Below are positions 20,464-28,583 of a DNA stretch of 29,218 bases, piece by piece. Positions within the stretch are counted from its first letter, which is position 1, and each line of letters opens with the position of its first letter. The stretch lies in the IMG/VR virus record IMGVR_UViG_3300002488_000044, positions 1-29,218 of that record. The stretch is one strand, 5' to 3'. The notes beneath the pieces are model-generated. The model was not told where the DNA came from. It saw only the letters and a list, made by a program, of their open reading frames with translations, and did no database searches. The translations under genes were made by a program, and so were the position numbers. Source of the DNA: a virus.

Positions 20464-20784
20464 ATGGGCAAAAAACGCAGAATTATAGCTTCGGCAAAAT
20501 TCAAAACCAAACACTCAAATCATCCAACGATCAAAGGGTTGAATGTAACTAGTGAAACTACCACAACAGCTGACACAACAACAGATGAAACAACTGTAAC
20601 AGCCACCAACACGACAACAGGCACAACAGCTGTGACGACCGCCGGTGCAACTACCAAAACCGATACAGCACCCAAAATTAAAGTGACGGAAACGACAACA
20701 ACCGCAACAACCAAAAATACGACAAAAAAGACCACTAAGGCCACAATTAAGAGCACAAAGAGCACCAAAAAGAAGACATCCTAA
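20464..20784 (+). CDS. small Thr/Lys-rich low-complexity protein
   Basis: 106 residues from ATG 20464 with a good AAGGAG. Basic N-terminus MGKKRRIIASAKFKTKHSNH; 40 of 106 residues are Thr, arranged in TTTT and TTT runs with Ala/Asp/Glu in the middle and Lys in the last third (TTKNTTKKTTKATIKSTKST). It has no fold that I can predict. A Lys/Thr/Ala tail of this sort resembles histone H1-like DNA-condensing tails, which would fit an internal DNA-bound protein, while the Thr runs could equally be a flexible surface linker. The start pattern GKKRRIIAS...KF recurs in marine phages in my memory, without function. Confidence 0.55.
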   Translation: MGKKRRIIASAKFKTKHSNHPTIKGLNVTSETTTTADTTTDETTVTATNTTTGTTAVTTAGATTKTDTAPKIKVTETTTTATTKNTTKKTTKATIKSTKSTKKKTS

Positions 20785-20821
20785 TAAAGTGACGTCATCT
20801 ACGCTGTTTGTCTTCAACAAA

Positions 20822-20829
20822 ACTATTTA
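20822..20829 (+). promoter_or_regulatory. ACTATTTA box before gp13
   Basis: ACTATTTA is 20 nt before GTG 20850, with AGGAGGG between at 7-nt spacing from the start. Confidence 0.5.
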
Positions 20830-20849
20830 TGAAATAGGAGGGCCCACGT

Positions 20850-22145
20850 GTGCCAACAAATCTTAGTCCAAATTCAGAAACGAGCGCAATAGTCCTAACT
20901 TCGACCGGAAGTTATGACGACGTGGCTGGTTCTGTTCCATTTGGAATGTACACAGCATCAGTTGATTTCCTTAGCGGAGCAGAATCTCAAGTTGCATATG
21001 TTTTTAAGAAACTTGGTGGTGATGTTGTCGATATTGAACTTACACCAGCAAACGTATATGCCGCCTACGAAGAAGCGGTATTAGAATATTCTTACATCGT
21101 CAATCTACACCAAAGCAAAAACATGCTTTCTGATGCGCTCGGTGACGCAACTGGAACGTTTGATCATATGGGTATGATGAAATCTAGTTCGTTCTCTGCC
21201 AGCTTAGGACCATCGAGAGTCGAGTTAAAATATCCAAGGTTCCAGTTTTCTTATTCAAAGAAAGTCGGCGACGGAATGTCCTCTGTTGCGGGTTTCGGTG
21301 GTACAGTAAGACAATACTCTGCTTCTTTTGCACCAAAAGAAGATCAGCAAGACTACGATTTACAAGCAATTATAGAAACTGCATCTACTTCGGGCACTGA
21401 TTCAGCAGGAAACACTATAGACTTTGCCAATAAAGTCGGAAACAAACGTGTTGTTGTCACAAGAGTATTTTATAAGTCTCCGAGGGCAATGTGGCGTTTT
21501 TACGGCTATTATGGTGGTATAAACATGGTTGGAAACATGTCAACTTACGGTATGTACGCTGATGACTCAACATTTGAATTGGTACCTACCTGGCAAAACA
21601 AAATGCAGGCCATAATGTATGAAGATGCAATATATACGAGAACATCACATTATTCATATGAATTGGTAGATAACAAATTGAGGTTATTCCCTCCACCAAG
21701 TACGTATGGTTTATCGGGTATGGATGATAGGATTTGGGTTAAATTTTATGTAGATGCCAATTCGTGGGATGATGATGGTCGATATGAGTCCGGAGCACAA
21801 GGTGTCAATAACATGAACACACTGCCATTCGGAAATCTTCCGTATGAAAATATCAATGCAATTGGTAAACAGTGGATTCGAAAGTATTCATTGGCCTTAT
21901 GTAAAGAAATGCTTGGTCAAATTCGAGGTAAATTCCAAACCCTACCGATTCCTGGAGACAACGTGACGCTGAATCACTCAGAGCTGCTTTCTCAAGCGAA
22001 AGATGAGCAACAACAGCTTAAAGACAAGCTGATGGAGATATTGAAAGAAATGGAATATACGGCCTTAGCGAAACAAGACAGTGAAAAAGCTGATTCGGCG
22101 ACTGCTACGCTGAAGAATTCGCCGCTGCCGATTTTTGTGGGGTAA
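20850..22145 (+). CDS. gp13: neck protein, gp13-like
   Basis: 431 residues starting at GTG 20850, 7 nt after AGGAGGG. In T4, gp13 closes the filled head together with gp14 before tail attachment. Visible: YVFKKLGGDVVDIELTPANV followed by YAAYEEAVLEYS near the N-terminus, a jelly-like middle (WRFYGYYGGINMVG, RLFPPPSTYG), and the C-terminal helical block NAIGKQWIRKYSLALCKEML with GQIRGKFQTLPIPGDNVTLN and a coiled-coil helix. T4 gp13 has 309 residues, so this form is longer. Assignment rests on the C-terminal block, the order with gp14 and gp15, and my recollection of marine homologues. Confidence 0.75.
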   Translation: MPTNLSPNSETSAIVLTSTGSYDDVAGSVPFGMYTASVDFLSGAESQVAYVFKKLGGDVVDIELTPANVYAAYEEAVLEYSYIVNLHQSKNMLSDALGDATGTFDHMGMMKSSSFSASLGPSRVELKYPRFQFSYSKKVGDGMSSVAGFGGTVRQYSASFAPKEDQQDYDLQAIIETASTSGTDSAGNTIDFANKVGNKRVVVTRVFYKSPRAMWRFYGYYGGINMVGNMSTYGMYADDSTFELVPTWQNKMQAIMYEDAIYTRTSHYSYELVDNKLRLFPPPSTYGLSGMDDRIWVKFYVDANSWDDDGRYESGAQGVNNMNTLPFGNLPYENINAIGKQWIRKYSLALCKEMLGQIRGKFQTLPIPGDNVTLNHSELLSQAKDEQQQLKDKLMEILKEMEYTALAKQDSEKADSATATLKNSPLPIFVG

Positions 22146-22151
22146 TGAACA

Positions 22152-22640
22152 ATGGGAGATGAATGGAAAAAACCAGCTGCACCGCCCCCTCCCTTGTTTC
22201 TTGGCAAGAAAGAGCGCGATCTTGTAAAGCAGGTTAACGATGAGCTTATTGAAAAAGTCATCGGACAGCAAATTTTATATTACCCAATTGACATGGCATC
22301 CACCAATTTTCACGATTTATACGGTGAGGCAATAGAAAAGACATATTTGCCACCCGTCAGAATTTATGCACTTGTAGAATTCACAGATTATTCAACGGAT
22401 TACCTTGAAAGCGGTGGAATTGACAAGACTTGGGAAATTAACGTACACTTCCACAAAAGAAGATTAGAAGAAGATCAAGATATGTATGTAAGGGAGGGCG
22501 ATTTTGTGCTTTATGGTGATTATTTTTATGAAATTGTAAAATTGTCTGAGCCTCGCAAGCTTTTTGGCCAAGTTGAACATGGTTTTGAAATATCTGCACG
22601 ATGCAGAAGAGCAAGAAAGGGATTATTCGATGCTACCTGA
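22152..22640 (+). CDS. gp14: neck protein, gp14-like
   Basis: 162 residues from ATG 22152. The pattern IGQQILYYPIDMASTNFHDL, YGEAIEKTY and REGDFVLYGDYFYEIVKLSE with a closing FEISARCRRARKGLF corresponds to T4 gp14 (GVECYYVPRE, FGED, KEGDLIYFPMD, FEINWVEPYDPF). T4 gp14 has 256 residues, so the C-terminal tail is lacking here. With gp13 it seals the portal and forms the tail docking site. A Pro-rich N-terminus (KKPAAPPPPLFLG) is unusual. The next gene starts 11 nt before its stop. Confidence 0.75.
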   Translation: MGDEWKKPAAPPPPLFLGKKERDLVKQVNDELIEKVIGQQILYYPIDMASTNFHDLYGEAIEKTYLPPVRIYALVEFTDYSTDYLESGGIDKTWEINVHFHKRRLEEDQDMYVREGDFVLYGDYFYEIVKLSEPRKLFGQVEHGFEISARCRRARKGLFDAT

Positions 22641-23517
22641 TAACTTTGATTTTGCAATGCTACCTAAAGACGCAGATAGTTTAACTTTAAAAGAAATCGG
22701 GATGTTAGACTCTTCAATTGAGACAATAGATTATGCTCTTGTTTCTTGGTTAAAGAAAGATCTTGATTTAAGTGCAAGAACAAATGAGGGCTTCCGGAGA
22801 GTGCCGGTTTTGTGGCAAGCGCCAGAGCGAGCATACCAAATAAAAAACAACGAAGACCTCAGAGACGACGCCGGCGCACTCAAAATGCCACTTATTAGTA
22901 TTGAGAGAACAGGCATAACTAAAGATCCTGAGATGAAGGGAGCATACCAAGCACACATCTATTCTACAGATAAAAACGGCAGATCTGGCCGAATGACGAT
23001 AGCAAAAAGGATAAAACAAGACAAAACCACCAATTATGCAACAGCGACGGGCACTAGAAATGCAGCATTTGGAACAAAGAAGCAGCCTTTTTCACCAAGA
23101 GTGAACAAGAAGGTCGTTATTGAGACACTTTCGATTCCAATACCAGTATATGTCAATGTAGAATATAAGATCGTCATAAAAACAGAATACCAACAGCAAA
23201 TGAATGAATTAATGGCCCCATTTATTGCTAGAACAGGACAAATAAACTCATTTGTAATGAAAAGAAACGGCCATTTATACGAAGCGTTCATTGATCAGAA
23301 TTTCACACACAATAACAATTCCAGCAACTTAGACGAAGACATGAGAATGTTTAGCACAGAAATAACCATCAGAGTTCTGGGATATTTAATTGGCGAAGGA
23401 GAAAATGATGATCGACCAATAGTAAGGATCGATGAGAACATCGTGGAGGTAACATTTCCACAAGAAAACGTTGCTCCACAGGGTCTTCCCAATCTTTTTG
23501 GTGACATCCTGAAGTGA
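22630..23517 (+). CDS. gp15: tail sheath terminator, gp15-like
   Basis: 295 residues from ATG 22630, which has AAGGGA 8 nt upstream; the longer in-frame start at 22564 lies deep in gp14. In T4, gp15 caps the end of tube and sheath and binds the neck. Matching features: FRRVPVLWQAPERA (compare RVPITYAS), PLISIERTGI, a beta block IPIPVYVNVEYKIVIKTEYQ, then a helix with QQMNELMAPF (compare EQILPYF), and the C-terminal ITIRVLGYLIGEG. T4 gp15 has 272 residues. The order gp13-gp14-gp15 is the T4 order. A gap of 104 nt with a candidate promoter follows. Confidence 0.78.
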   Translation: MLPDNFDFAMLPKDADSLTLKEIGMLDSSIETIDYALVSWLKKDLDLSARTNEGFRRVPVLWQAPERAYQIKNNEDLRDDAGALKMPLISIERTGITKDPEMKGAYQAHIYSTDKNGRSGRMTIAKRIKQDKTTNYATATGTRNAAFGTKKQPFSPRVNKKVVIETLSIPIPVYVNVEYKIVIKTEYQQQMNELMAPFIARTGQINSFVMKRNGHLYEAFIDQNFTHNNNSSNLDEDMRMFSTEITIRVLGYLIGEGENDDRPIVRIDENIVEVTFPQENVAPQGLPNLFGDILK

Positions 23518-23563
23518 AAGGGCATATTTTATTAGTTCCTGACATCCTTTTGGATTTGAAAAT

Positions 23564-23571
23564 ACTATTTA
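23564..23571 (+). promoter_or_regulatory. ACTATTTA box before sheath gene
   Basis: AATACTATTTA (23561-23571) is 11 bases identical to the copy before gp22. It is 50 nt upstream of ATG 23622, and AAGAGGAAAG is the ribosome site. Confidence 0.55.
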
Positions 23572-23621
23572 GATAATGATTACGCTATCATTTATGCAGT
23601 GATTAATAAGAGGAAAGCAAA

Positions 23622-26600
23622 ATGTCAGTAAAAAACTTCAAATTTGTATCTCCAGGGGTGTTTATCAACGAGATAGACAAATCCTTTAGACCAAAACAAG
23701 CAGAAAATATCGGTCCAGTTATTGTTGGACGCGCCCGTCGAGGCCCAGCGTGGGTACCGACAAGAGTTGAATCCTATTCTCAATTTGTAGAAATATATGG
23801 AGAAGCAGTCCCCGGTAACGGTGGAACAGATGTATATCGCGATGGAAACCTAGTTTCTCCGATGTACGGAACGTACGCAGCAAAAGCCTTCTTGCGTTCG
23901 AACGTTGCTCCTCTTACTTATATACGCGTACTTGGCGAAGAGCACACCAGTGCTACGACCGCCGGAAAAGCCGGCTGGCAAACAACCAACCCTATCGGTA
24001 AGGACAACGCGACCGGCAAAGCAACCCCTGGTGTGCCGGGTATCGGTCCTAATGCCGGCGGTGCGTATGGAATGTTCTTGTTCCGGTCTGGTTCCGCGCA
24101 AGTTCGTTGTGCTGCGCCTCATGTTGTCACCCCAGGTCGCATCTCAGGAAACGTGTATCCCGATACATATGCTATCTCTCAAGGTCAAGGTAATAACGGC
24201 GACACACCCGGCACGCCAGATGCGCTAGCTCCCGCAGCGATGGACGAAGGCGGCGTACTCGCTGCAATCTTCTATATGAACTCTGGTTCAGTTTCTCTTT
24301 CTGGAACAATTGCAGGAAATGGCGCCGGCACCAACACGACGTTTAAGGCAAATGCCCCAGCCTATGACGGGATGAAAGCTGGCGTTGGTGTTAACGGTGT
24401 TATTGTCGGCTCGGCCACAGGAACAAACTTGTTCACAGCACACGTCACAGACTCAGATGGTACTGTTACCAAGGTTCAATTTAACTTTGATCCAGACTCT
24501 CCAGACTTCATTCGCACAAAGTTCAACACTAACCCACAAATGATTAAAGATAGCGCAACGCAATTTTATCCACGACTTGAACCCGTCTGGCTTGGCGAAA
24601 CATTCGAGCAAACCCTTTTAAACTGGAATATCTCAGGTTCTAGTATTGTTGGACAAGAAGCTCAAGCAGTTATAATGCAAATTCAAGAAAAGGGCTCTAC
24701 GACTCGCAGTGCGGCTGCTATGAGAGCAGCGTCACAGAAAGCGAAAGCAGGATGGTTCATTGCTCAAGATCAGGGCCCCGCAACTGCTTATAAGCCTCAA
24801 GATTCGCAAAAGCTTTTCCGCCTTAAAGCACTGGGCGGTGGAGAATGGCTTCACAAAAACGTGAAGGTCTCCATCGAAAGAATCCAACCTAGCCCCGCAC
24901 TCGGCGGTGGTTACGGTTCATTCTCGGTTGTTTTTAGGAGTCTACATGACACAGATAGCGCCAAGCAAGTAATGGAGCGCTTCGATAACTGTAACTTAGA
25001 TCCGACTTCTCCTAACTTTGTTGCAAGAAAAATTGGTAACAAATTTACGCAATGGGATGATACATCGAAAACTCTAAGAACTTATGGAGAATACAACACT
25101 AATTCAAAATTTGTTTATGTCGAAATGGACGCAGACGTCGAAGCCGGCGCAACTAGTGCAGAGCTTCTGCCAGTTGGCTACTTCGGACCTCCGCGCTGGA
25201 AGAGTGCAGTCTCTGGCAACGCCGCTACGATTGACACGGCGACAAACATGGGCTTTATCGGACTCTCAGGCTCGACTGCACAAGTACCAAGAGCGCAAAT
25301 TCATGATCACGAAGTCGGCGGCGCCGATGGACACTTCATCTCTGCGTCCTTCCCCTACGCGTTTGAGCAAGGTTTGACAGCTAGCCTCTATTTCCCAACC
25401 GACTTGCTTGTTAGATCCGCATCCGATGCCGGTCTTCAAGATCCTAGAGATGCAAACTTTGGCTTCATGTCAAACCGCACACACGGTTCGTCCCGAGCCG
25501 CGCAAGGTCTAGGAGACTTACATAGATATCTGTACTCAGATATGCCAGATGATCCAACTTCTGCCGGCGAATTAAACCCAGTAGTCGGTTCAGCTTACCC
25601 ATACGATGCGTATGGTTATGTCTTCTCGCTCGACGACGTACAAGTAAGTTCAACTTCGAACTATTACTATGAATCCGGCTCGCGTCAGCGCAACGTGTCG
25701 CTCACTGCGACAGGCTCGCTGAACGACTTGTTGCTTCGTGGCTACAACGGATTCACGGCACCATTCTGGGGCGGATTCGACGGATTCGACATTACCAAGC
25801 CAGATCCCCTCTATAACAAGGGAATGGTGGATGGAACTTCGACTGAAAAGAATAACTACATTTACAACACTTGGGGCAGAGCTATTGATTCCCTGACAGA
25901 TCCTGAACAACTCGATATGAACGTATTGGCTGCTCCAGGATTAACACTGCCATCTCTTACCAAGAGAATGATTGATGTATGCCAAGACAGAGCAGATTCA
26001 TTAGCAGTTATCGACTTGCCAGATGTTTACACTCCGATGCATGAGGAGTTCAAAACAAGCAAGCCTCTTCGAATCACCTCGACACCTAAGCAGGCCGTTG
26101 ATGCTCTCAAGAACCGTAGAATTGACTCCAGCTATGGTTGCACTTTCTATCCTTGGGTTCAAACAAGGGACGATGAAACAGGTCAATTACTCTGGATTCC
26201 GCCTTCTGTTGCGATGTTGGGTGTCTTTGGTTCCTCTGAGTCGCGCTCTGATGTATGGTTCGCACCTGCAGGGTTCAACCGCGGAGGCCTCTCCGACGGC
26301 GCCGCAGGAATTCCGATTACCGGAATTACCGAGAAGCTTACCTCCAGGCAAAGAGATCAGCTTTACGACGGTAAGGTTAACCCAATCGCCTCATTCCCAT
26401 CCACCGGAATTGTGGTCTTCGGACAAAAGACTCTCCAAGAGCGTCAGTCTGCTCTTGACAGGATTAATGTAAGAAGATTGGTAATCTTCATGAAGAAGCA
26501 AATCGCCATTCTTTCAACTCAAGTGCTTTTCGAACAAAACGTACAAGCTACTTGGAACCGCTTCAAGGGACTCGTTGAACCCTTCCTGGCGACAGTTAAG

Positions 26601-26774
26601 ACCAGATTTGGTATCACGGATTACAGACTCATCCTGGATGAAACAACCACAACACCAGATCTTATCGATCAGAACGTAATGTACGCAAAGATTATGATTA
26701 AGCCCGCTCGCGCAATTGAATATATTGCCATCGACTTCGTCATTCTCTCCACGGGTGCATCATTCGACGACTAA
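23622..26774 (+). CDS. gp18: contractile tail sheath protein, gp18-like
   Basis: 1050 residues; T4 gp18 has 659. N-terminus FVSPGVFINEIDKSFRP with RARRGPAW and YSQFVEIYGEA is the classical sheath start. The C-terminal domain is also clear: RINVRRLVIFMKKQIAILST, WNRFKGLVEPFLATVK, TRFGITDYRLILDETTTTPD and PARAIEYIAIDFVI. The conserved core ends contain the linker strands that knit subunits together. The middle (about residues 110-700) is enlarged by Gly/Ser/Thr-rich beta domains presumably exposed on the tail surface. This makes the sheath unusually large. A hairpin follows the stop. Confidence 0.93.
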   Translation: MSVKNFKFVSPGVFINEIDKSFRPKQAENIGPVIVGRARRGPAWVPTRVESYSQFVEIYGEAVPGNGGTDVYRDGNLVSPMYGTYAAKAFLRSNVAPLTYIRVLGEEHTSATTAGKAGWQTTNPIGKDNATGKATPGVPGIGPNAGGAYGMFLFRSGSAQVRCAAPHVVTPGRISGNVYPDTYAISQGQGNNGDTPGTPDALAPAAMDEGGVLAAIFYMNSGSVSLSGTIAGNGAGTNTTFKANAPAYDGMKAGVGVNGVIVGSATGTNLFTAHVTDSDGTVTKVQFNFDPDSPDFIRTKFNTNPQMIKDSATQFYPRLEPVWLGETFEQTLLNWNISGSSIVGQEAQAVIMQIQEKGSTTRSAAAMRAASQKAKAGWFIAQDQGPATAYKPQDSQKLFRLKALGGGEWLHKNVKVSIERIQPSPALGGGYGSFSVVFRSLHDTDSAKQVMERFDNCNLDPTSPNFVARKIGNKFTQWDDTSKTLRTYGEYNTNSKFVYVEMDADVEAGATSAELLPVGYFGPPRWKSAVSGNAATIDTATNMGFIGLSGSTAQVPRAQIHDHEVGGADGHFISASFPYAFEQGLTASLYFPTDLLVRSASDAGLQDPRDANFGFMSNRTHGSSRAAQGLGDLHRYLYSDMPDDPTSAGELNPVVGSAYPYDAYGYVFSLDDVQVSSTSNYYYESGSRQRNVSLTATGSLNDLLLRGYNGFTAPFWGGFDGFDITKPDPLYNKGMVDGTSTEKNNYIYNTWGRAIDSLTDPEQLDMNVLAAPGLTLPSLTKRMIDVCQDRADSLAVIDLPDVYTPMHEEFKTSKPLRITSTPKQAVDALKNRRIDSSYGCTFYPWVQTRDDETGQLLWIPPSVAMLGVFGSSESRSDVWFAPAGFNRGGLSDGAAGIPITGITEKLTSRQRDQLYDGKVNPIASFPSTGIVVFGQKTLQERQSALDRINVRRLVIFMKKQIAILSTQVLFEQNVQATWNRFKGLVEPFLATVKTRFGITDYRLILDETTTTPDLIDQNVMYAKIMIKPARAIEYIAIDFVILSTGASFDD

Positions 26775-26778
26775 AATA

Positions 26779-26797
26779 TGAGGGGATTTTCCCCTCA
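26779..26797 (+). terminator. hairpin after sheath gene, no U-run
   Basis: TGAGGGGA (26779-26786), TTT, TCCCCTCA (26790-26797): a perfect 8-bp stem starting 4 nt after the stop. What follows is GACCACTAATTA rather than a T-run, so full termination is doubtful. It may protect the 3' end or attenuate. Confidence 0.5.
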
Positions 26798-26801
26798 GAC
26801 C

Positions 26802-26809
26802 ACTAATTA
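26802..26809 (+). promoter_or_regulatory. ACTAATTA box before tail tube gene
   Basis: ACTAATTA starts 5 nt after the hairpin and 28 nt before ATG 26838. CAAGGAG lies between. Confidence 0.5.
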
Positions 26810-26837
26810 AAAGTAAGAACAAGGAGTACCCCAAAAA

Positions 26838-27419
26838 ATGGCTTTCTGGTCACAAAATTTCAAGAACGACACAACGTTAAAAGATCCTAAAAGAAAATTT
26901 CGATTTACGGTAGAATTCCAAGGAATCGATGGGCCGGGAGGCGCAGTTTTATGGTATGCAAAGACGGCGCAAAAACCTCAATTCGAGATTGAGTCAACTG
27001 AGCACCAATATCTTAACCATACATTCTATTACCCAAGCAACCTTAAGTGGAGCCCTTTGGATATAGAAGTCATCGACCCGGTCGATCCCGACGTGGCTGC
27101 CACAGTTTCAGATATTATCGAAGCTTCTGGTTATGCTCCCCCTACGGACGTAAACTCTTTAGCAACCATGTCAAAAGCAAAATCTGTGGGCGCATTGGGC
27201 ACCGTTATTATCACTCAGTTTGATTCGAATGGTAACCCTCTTGAGACTTGGACGCTTTGGAATGCTTGGATTGCAAGCGTAAACTATGGCGACCTTGCAT
27301 ACGGAGATACCGAGCTTTCAACAGTTCAGATTTCATTAGCGTACGATTGGGCCCGTATTACCACAGACAACAACTCTTCCGCAGTTATTGGTGGCGGTTC
27401 TGAGTTCTTCAAGGTTTAA
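26838..27419 (+). CDS. gp19: tail tube protein, gp19-like
   Basis: 193 residues, against 163 in T4. It polymerises as hexamer rings to form the inner tail tube. Matching features: KFRFTVEFQGI near the start, WYAKTAQKPQFEIESTEHQY, LNHTFYYPSNLKWSPLDIEV, ITQFDSNGNPLETWTLWNAW and LSTVQISLAYDWA. These are the standard blocks of the T4-like tube family. It directly follows the sheath gene, as expected. The C-terminus is a short Gly/Ser tail. ATG 26838 has AAGGAG 10-15 nt upstream. It has its own candidate promoter, consistent with high copy number in the virion. Confidence 0.92.
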   Translation: MAFWSQNFKNDTTLKDPKRKFRFTVEFQGIDGPGGAVLWYAKTAQKPQFEIESTEHQYLNHTFYYPSNLKWSPLDIEVIDPVDPDVAATVSDIIEASGYAPPTDVNSLATMSKAKSVGALGTVIITQFDSNGNPLETWTLWNAWIASVNYGDLAYGDTELSTVQISLAYDWARITTDNNSSAVIGGGSEFFKV

Positions 27420-27449
27420 TAATAAGACAAACAAAACGAGAGGTGTATA

Positions 27450-28304
27450 TTGTCTAGAAATAAAGAGCGCACAGGCGCTCAGAACGTAGATACGAGCCCT
27501 CCGCCGCAGGCACTGCAAGATGCAGCATCGGACGGGTTTTCCTTCGTAGTTCCAACTGAATTTGTGGAATTACCATCAAAAGGAAGGTATTACCCAGAAA
27601 ATCATCCGCTTCACAATGCCGATAGCATTGAAATAAAGCAGATGACTGCAAAAGAAGAGGATATCTTAACTTCGAGAACTCTTCTTAAAAAGGGTGTGGC
27701 ATTGGATCGTGTGATCCAAAATATTATAGTTGATCGAAAGATTAACCCTGATTCGCTATTGGTTGGCGATAGAAATGCAATTGTTATTGCTTGTAGGGTT
27801 TCGGGATATGGAAGTGAATATACTACGCAAGTAACTTGTCCCGCTTGTGAAGAAAAGCAAAAATATTCTTTTGATTTAAACGAGGCAGAAATACAACATG
27901 GAGAAGAGCTTCAAGATGCCGGCATCACAGACAACGAAAATGGAACATTTGACATTACTTTACCCAGAACAGGGGTTACAGTAACATTCAAGCTTTTAAA
28001 TGGTATCGATGAGAAGAAGTTGCTTTCCGGAATGGAAAAAGATAGGAAGTCTAAGTCCTACGAGAAAACTGTTACAAGGCAGCTCGTAAACACCGTTGTT
28101 GCAGTTAACGGTGATACTTCTGCTGATGCAATAAATTATTTAGTTCTTAATATTCCATCAATTGATTCTCGTCATTTGAGAATGGCTGTCAAGCTAGCTT
28201 CGCCCAATGTGGACTTAACTCAAGTATTTCAATGCGCACATTGTAGTCACGAACAAGATATGGAGGTGCCGCTCACCGCGGACTTTTTTTGGCCTGACTC
28301 ATGA
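27450..28304 (+). CDS. gp26: gp26-like baseplate hub/tail assembly protein with four-Cys zinc site
   Basis: 284 residues starting at TTG 27450 behind GAGAGGTG; no ATG is available near the N-terminus. The block FVELPSKGRYYPENHPL, IEIKQMTAKEEDILTS, DRNAIVIACRVSGYGSEYTT and VTCPAC matches the pattern of T4-type gp26 proteins as I recall them. CPAC (about residue 132) and CAHC (about residue 267) could form one zinc site. It ends DFFWPDS. Its place between tube and tape-measure genes is the one occupied by tail-assembly chaperones (lambda G/GT) in other tailed phages. A run of seven T before the stop could allow a +1 shift into the next gene. Confidence 0.7.
   Translation: MSRNKERTGAQNVDTSPPPQALQDAASDGFSFVVPTEFVELPSKGRYYPENHPLHNADSIEIKQMTAKEEDILTSRTLLKKGVALDRVIQNIIVDRKINPDSLLVGDRNAIVIACRVSGYGSEYTTQVTCPACEEKQKYSFDLNEAEIQHGEELQDAGITDNENGTFDITLPRTGVTVTFKLLNGIDEKKLLSGMEKDRKSKSYEKTVTRQLVNTVVAVNGDTSADAINYLVLNIPSIDSRHLRMAVKLASPNVDLTQVFQCAHCSHEQDMEVPLTADFFWPDS
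28284..28290 (+). other. T7 run, candidate +1 frameshift or slippage site
   Basis: Seven T in TTT TTT TGG near the end of the gp26-like frame. A +1 shift here continues through GGC CTG ACT CAT GAG TAT into the ATG of the next gene without a stop, whereas a -1 shift meets TGA after two codons. Confidence 0.35.
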
Positions 28305-28308
28305 GTAT

Positions 28309-28545
28309 ATGGAAAACATATATGAACAGTTTTTCTTTTTAAAATATTCTGGCGGATGGTCATTTTCAGAAGCATACAATCTTCCTGTTGGGCTCAGAAA
28401 CTGGTTTGTAAAGCGTTTAGTTAAGCAACTAGAAGATGAAAAAGAAGCAATAGAGAAGGCTAGCAAAGGCAACGGCAGAGGTGGAAGCAGGACTCAAACT
28501 TTGAGCGCACATAACCAGCCGGCGATGCCCACTGGATTAGGCTAA
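28309..28545 (+). CDS. small protein, possible tail-assembly chaperone partner
   Basis: 78 residues: MENIYEQFFFLKYSGGWSFS followed by EAYNLPVGLRNWFVKRLVKQ, then a disordered Gly/Arg/Ser tail. The pattern of a short aromatic helix, a YNLP turn, and LRxWFVxxL helix recalls the small helical domains of tail-assembly chaperones. ATG 28309 lies 4 nt after the previous stop and lacks a convincing ribosome site (only GAG 3 nt before), so it is either coupled to or fused by frameshift with the gene before. In T4-type phages such small ORFs sit next to gp26 and gp51, but I cannot name it. A terminator follows. Confidence 0.6.
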   Translation: MENIYEQFFFLKYSGGWSFSEAYNLPVGLRNWFVKRLVKQLEDEKEAIEKASKGNGRGGSRTQTLSAHNQPAMPTGLG

Positions 28546-28552
28546 GGATAAG

Positions 28553-28577
28553 GACGGGGATAACCCGTCTTTTTTTT
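28553..28577 (+). terminator. intrinsic terminator before tape-measure gene
   Basis: GACGGG (28553-28558), loop GATAA, CCCGTC (28564-28569), then eight T. Confidence 0.9.
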
Positions 28578-28583
28578 GACTAA

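Noticed and set aside
20515-20820. Cys/Val-rich minus-strand frames opposite the Thr-rich gene
   Set aside because: They arise from ACA/ACC/ACG codon repeats on the plus strand; the composition is an artefact.
28282-28297. A -1 frameshift at the T7 run
   Set aside because: After a -1 slip only TTG GCC precede a TGA, so it would not reach the next gene; only +1 gives a fusion.
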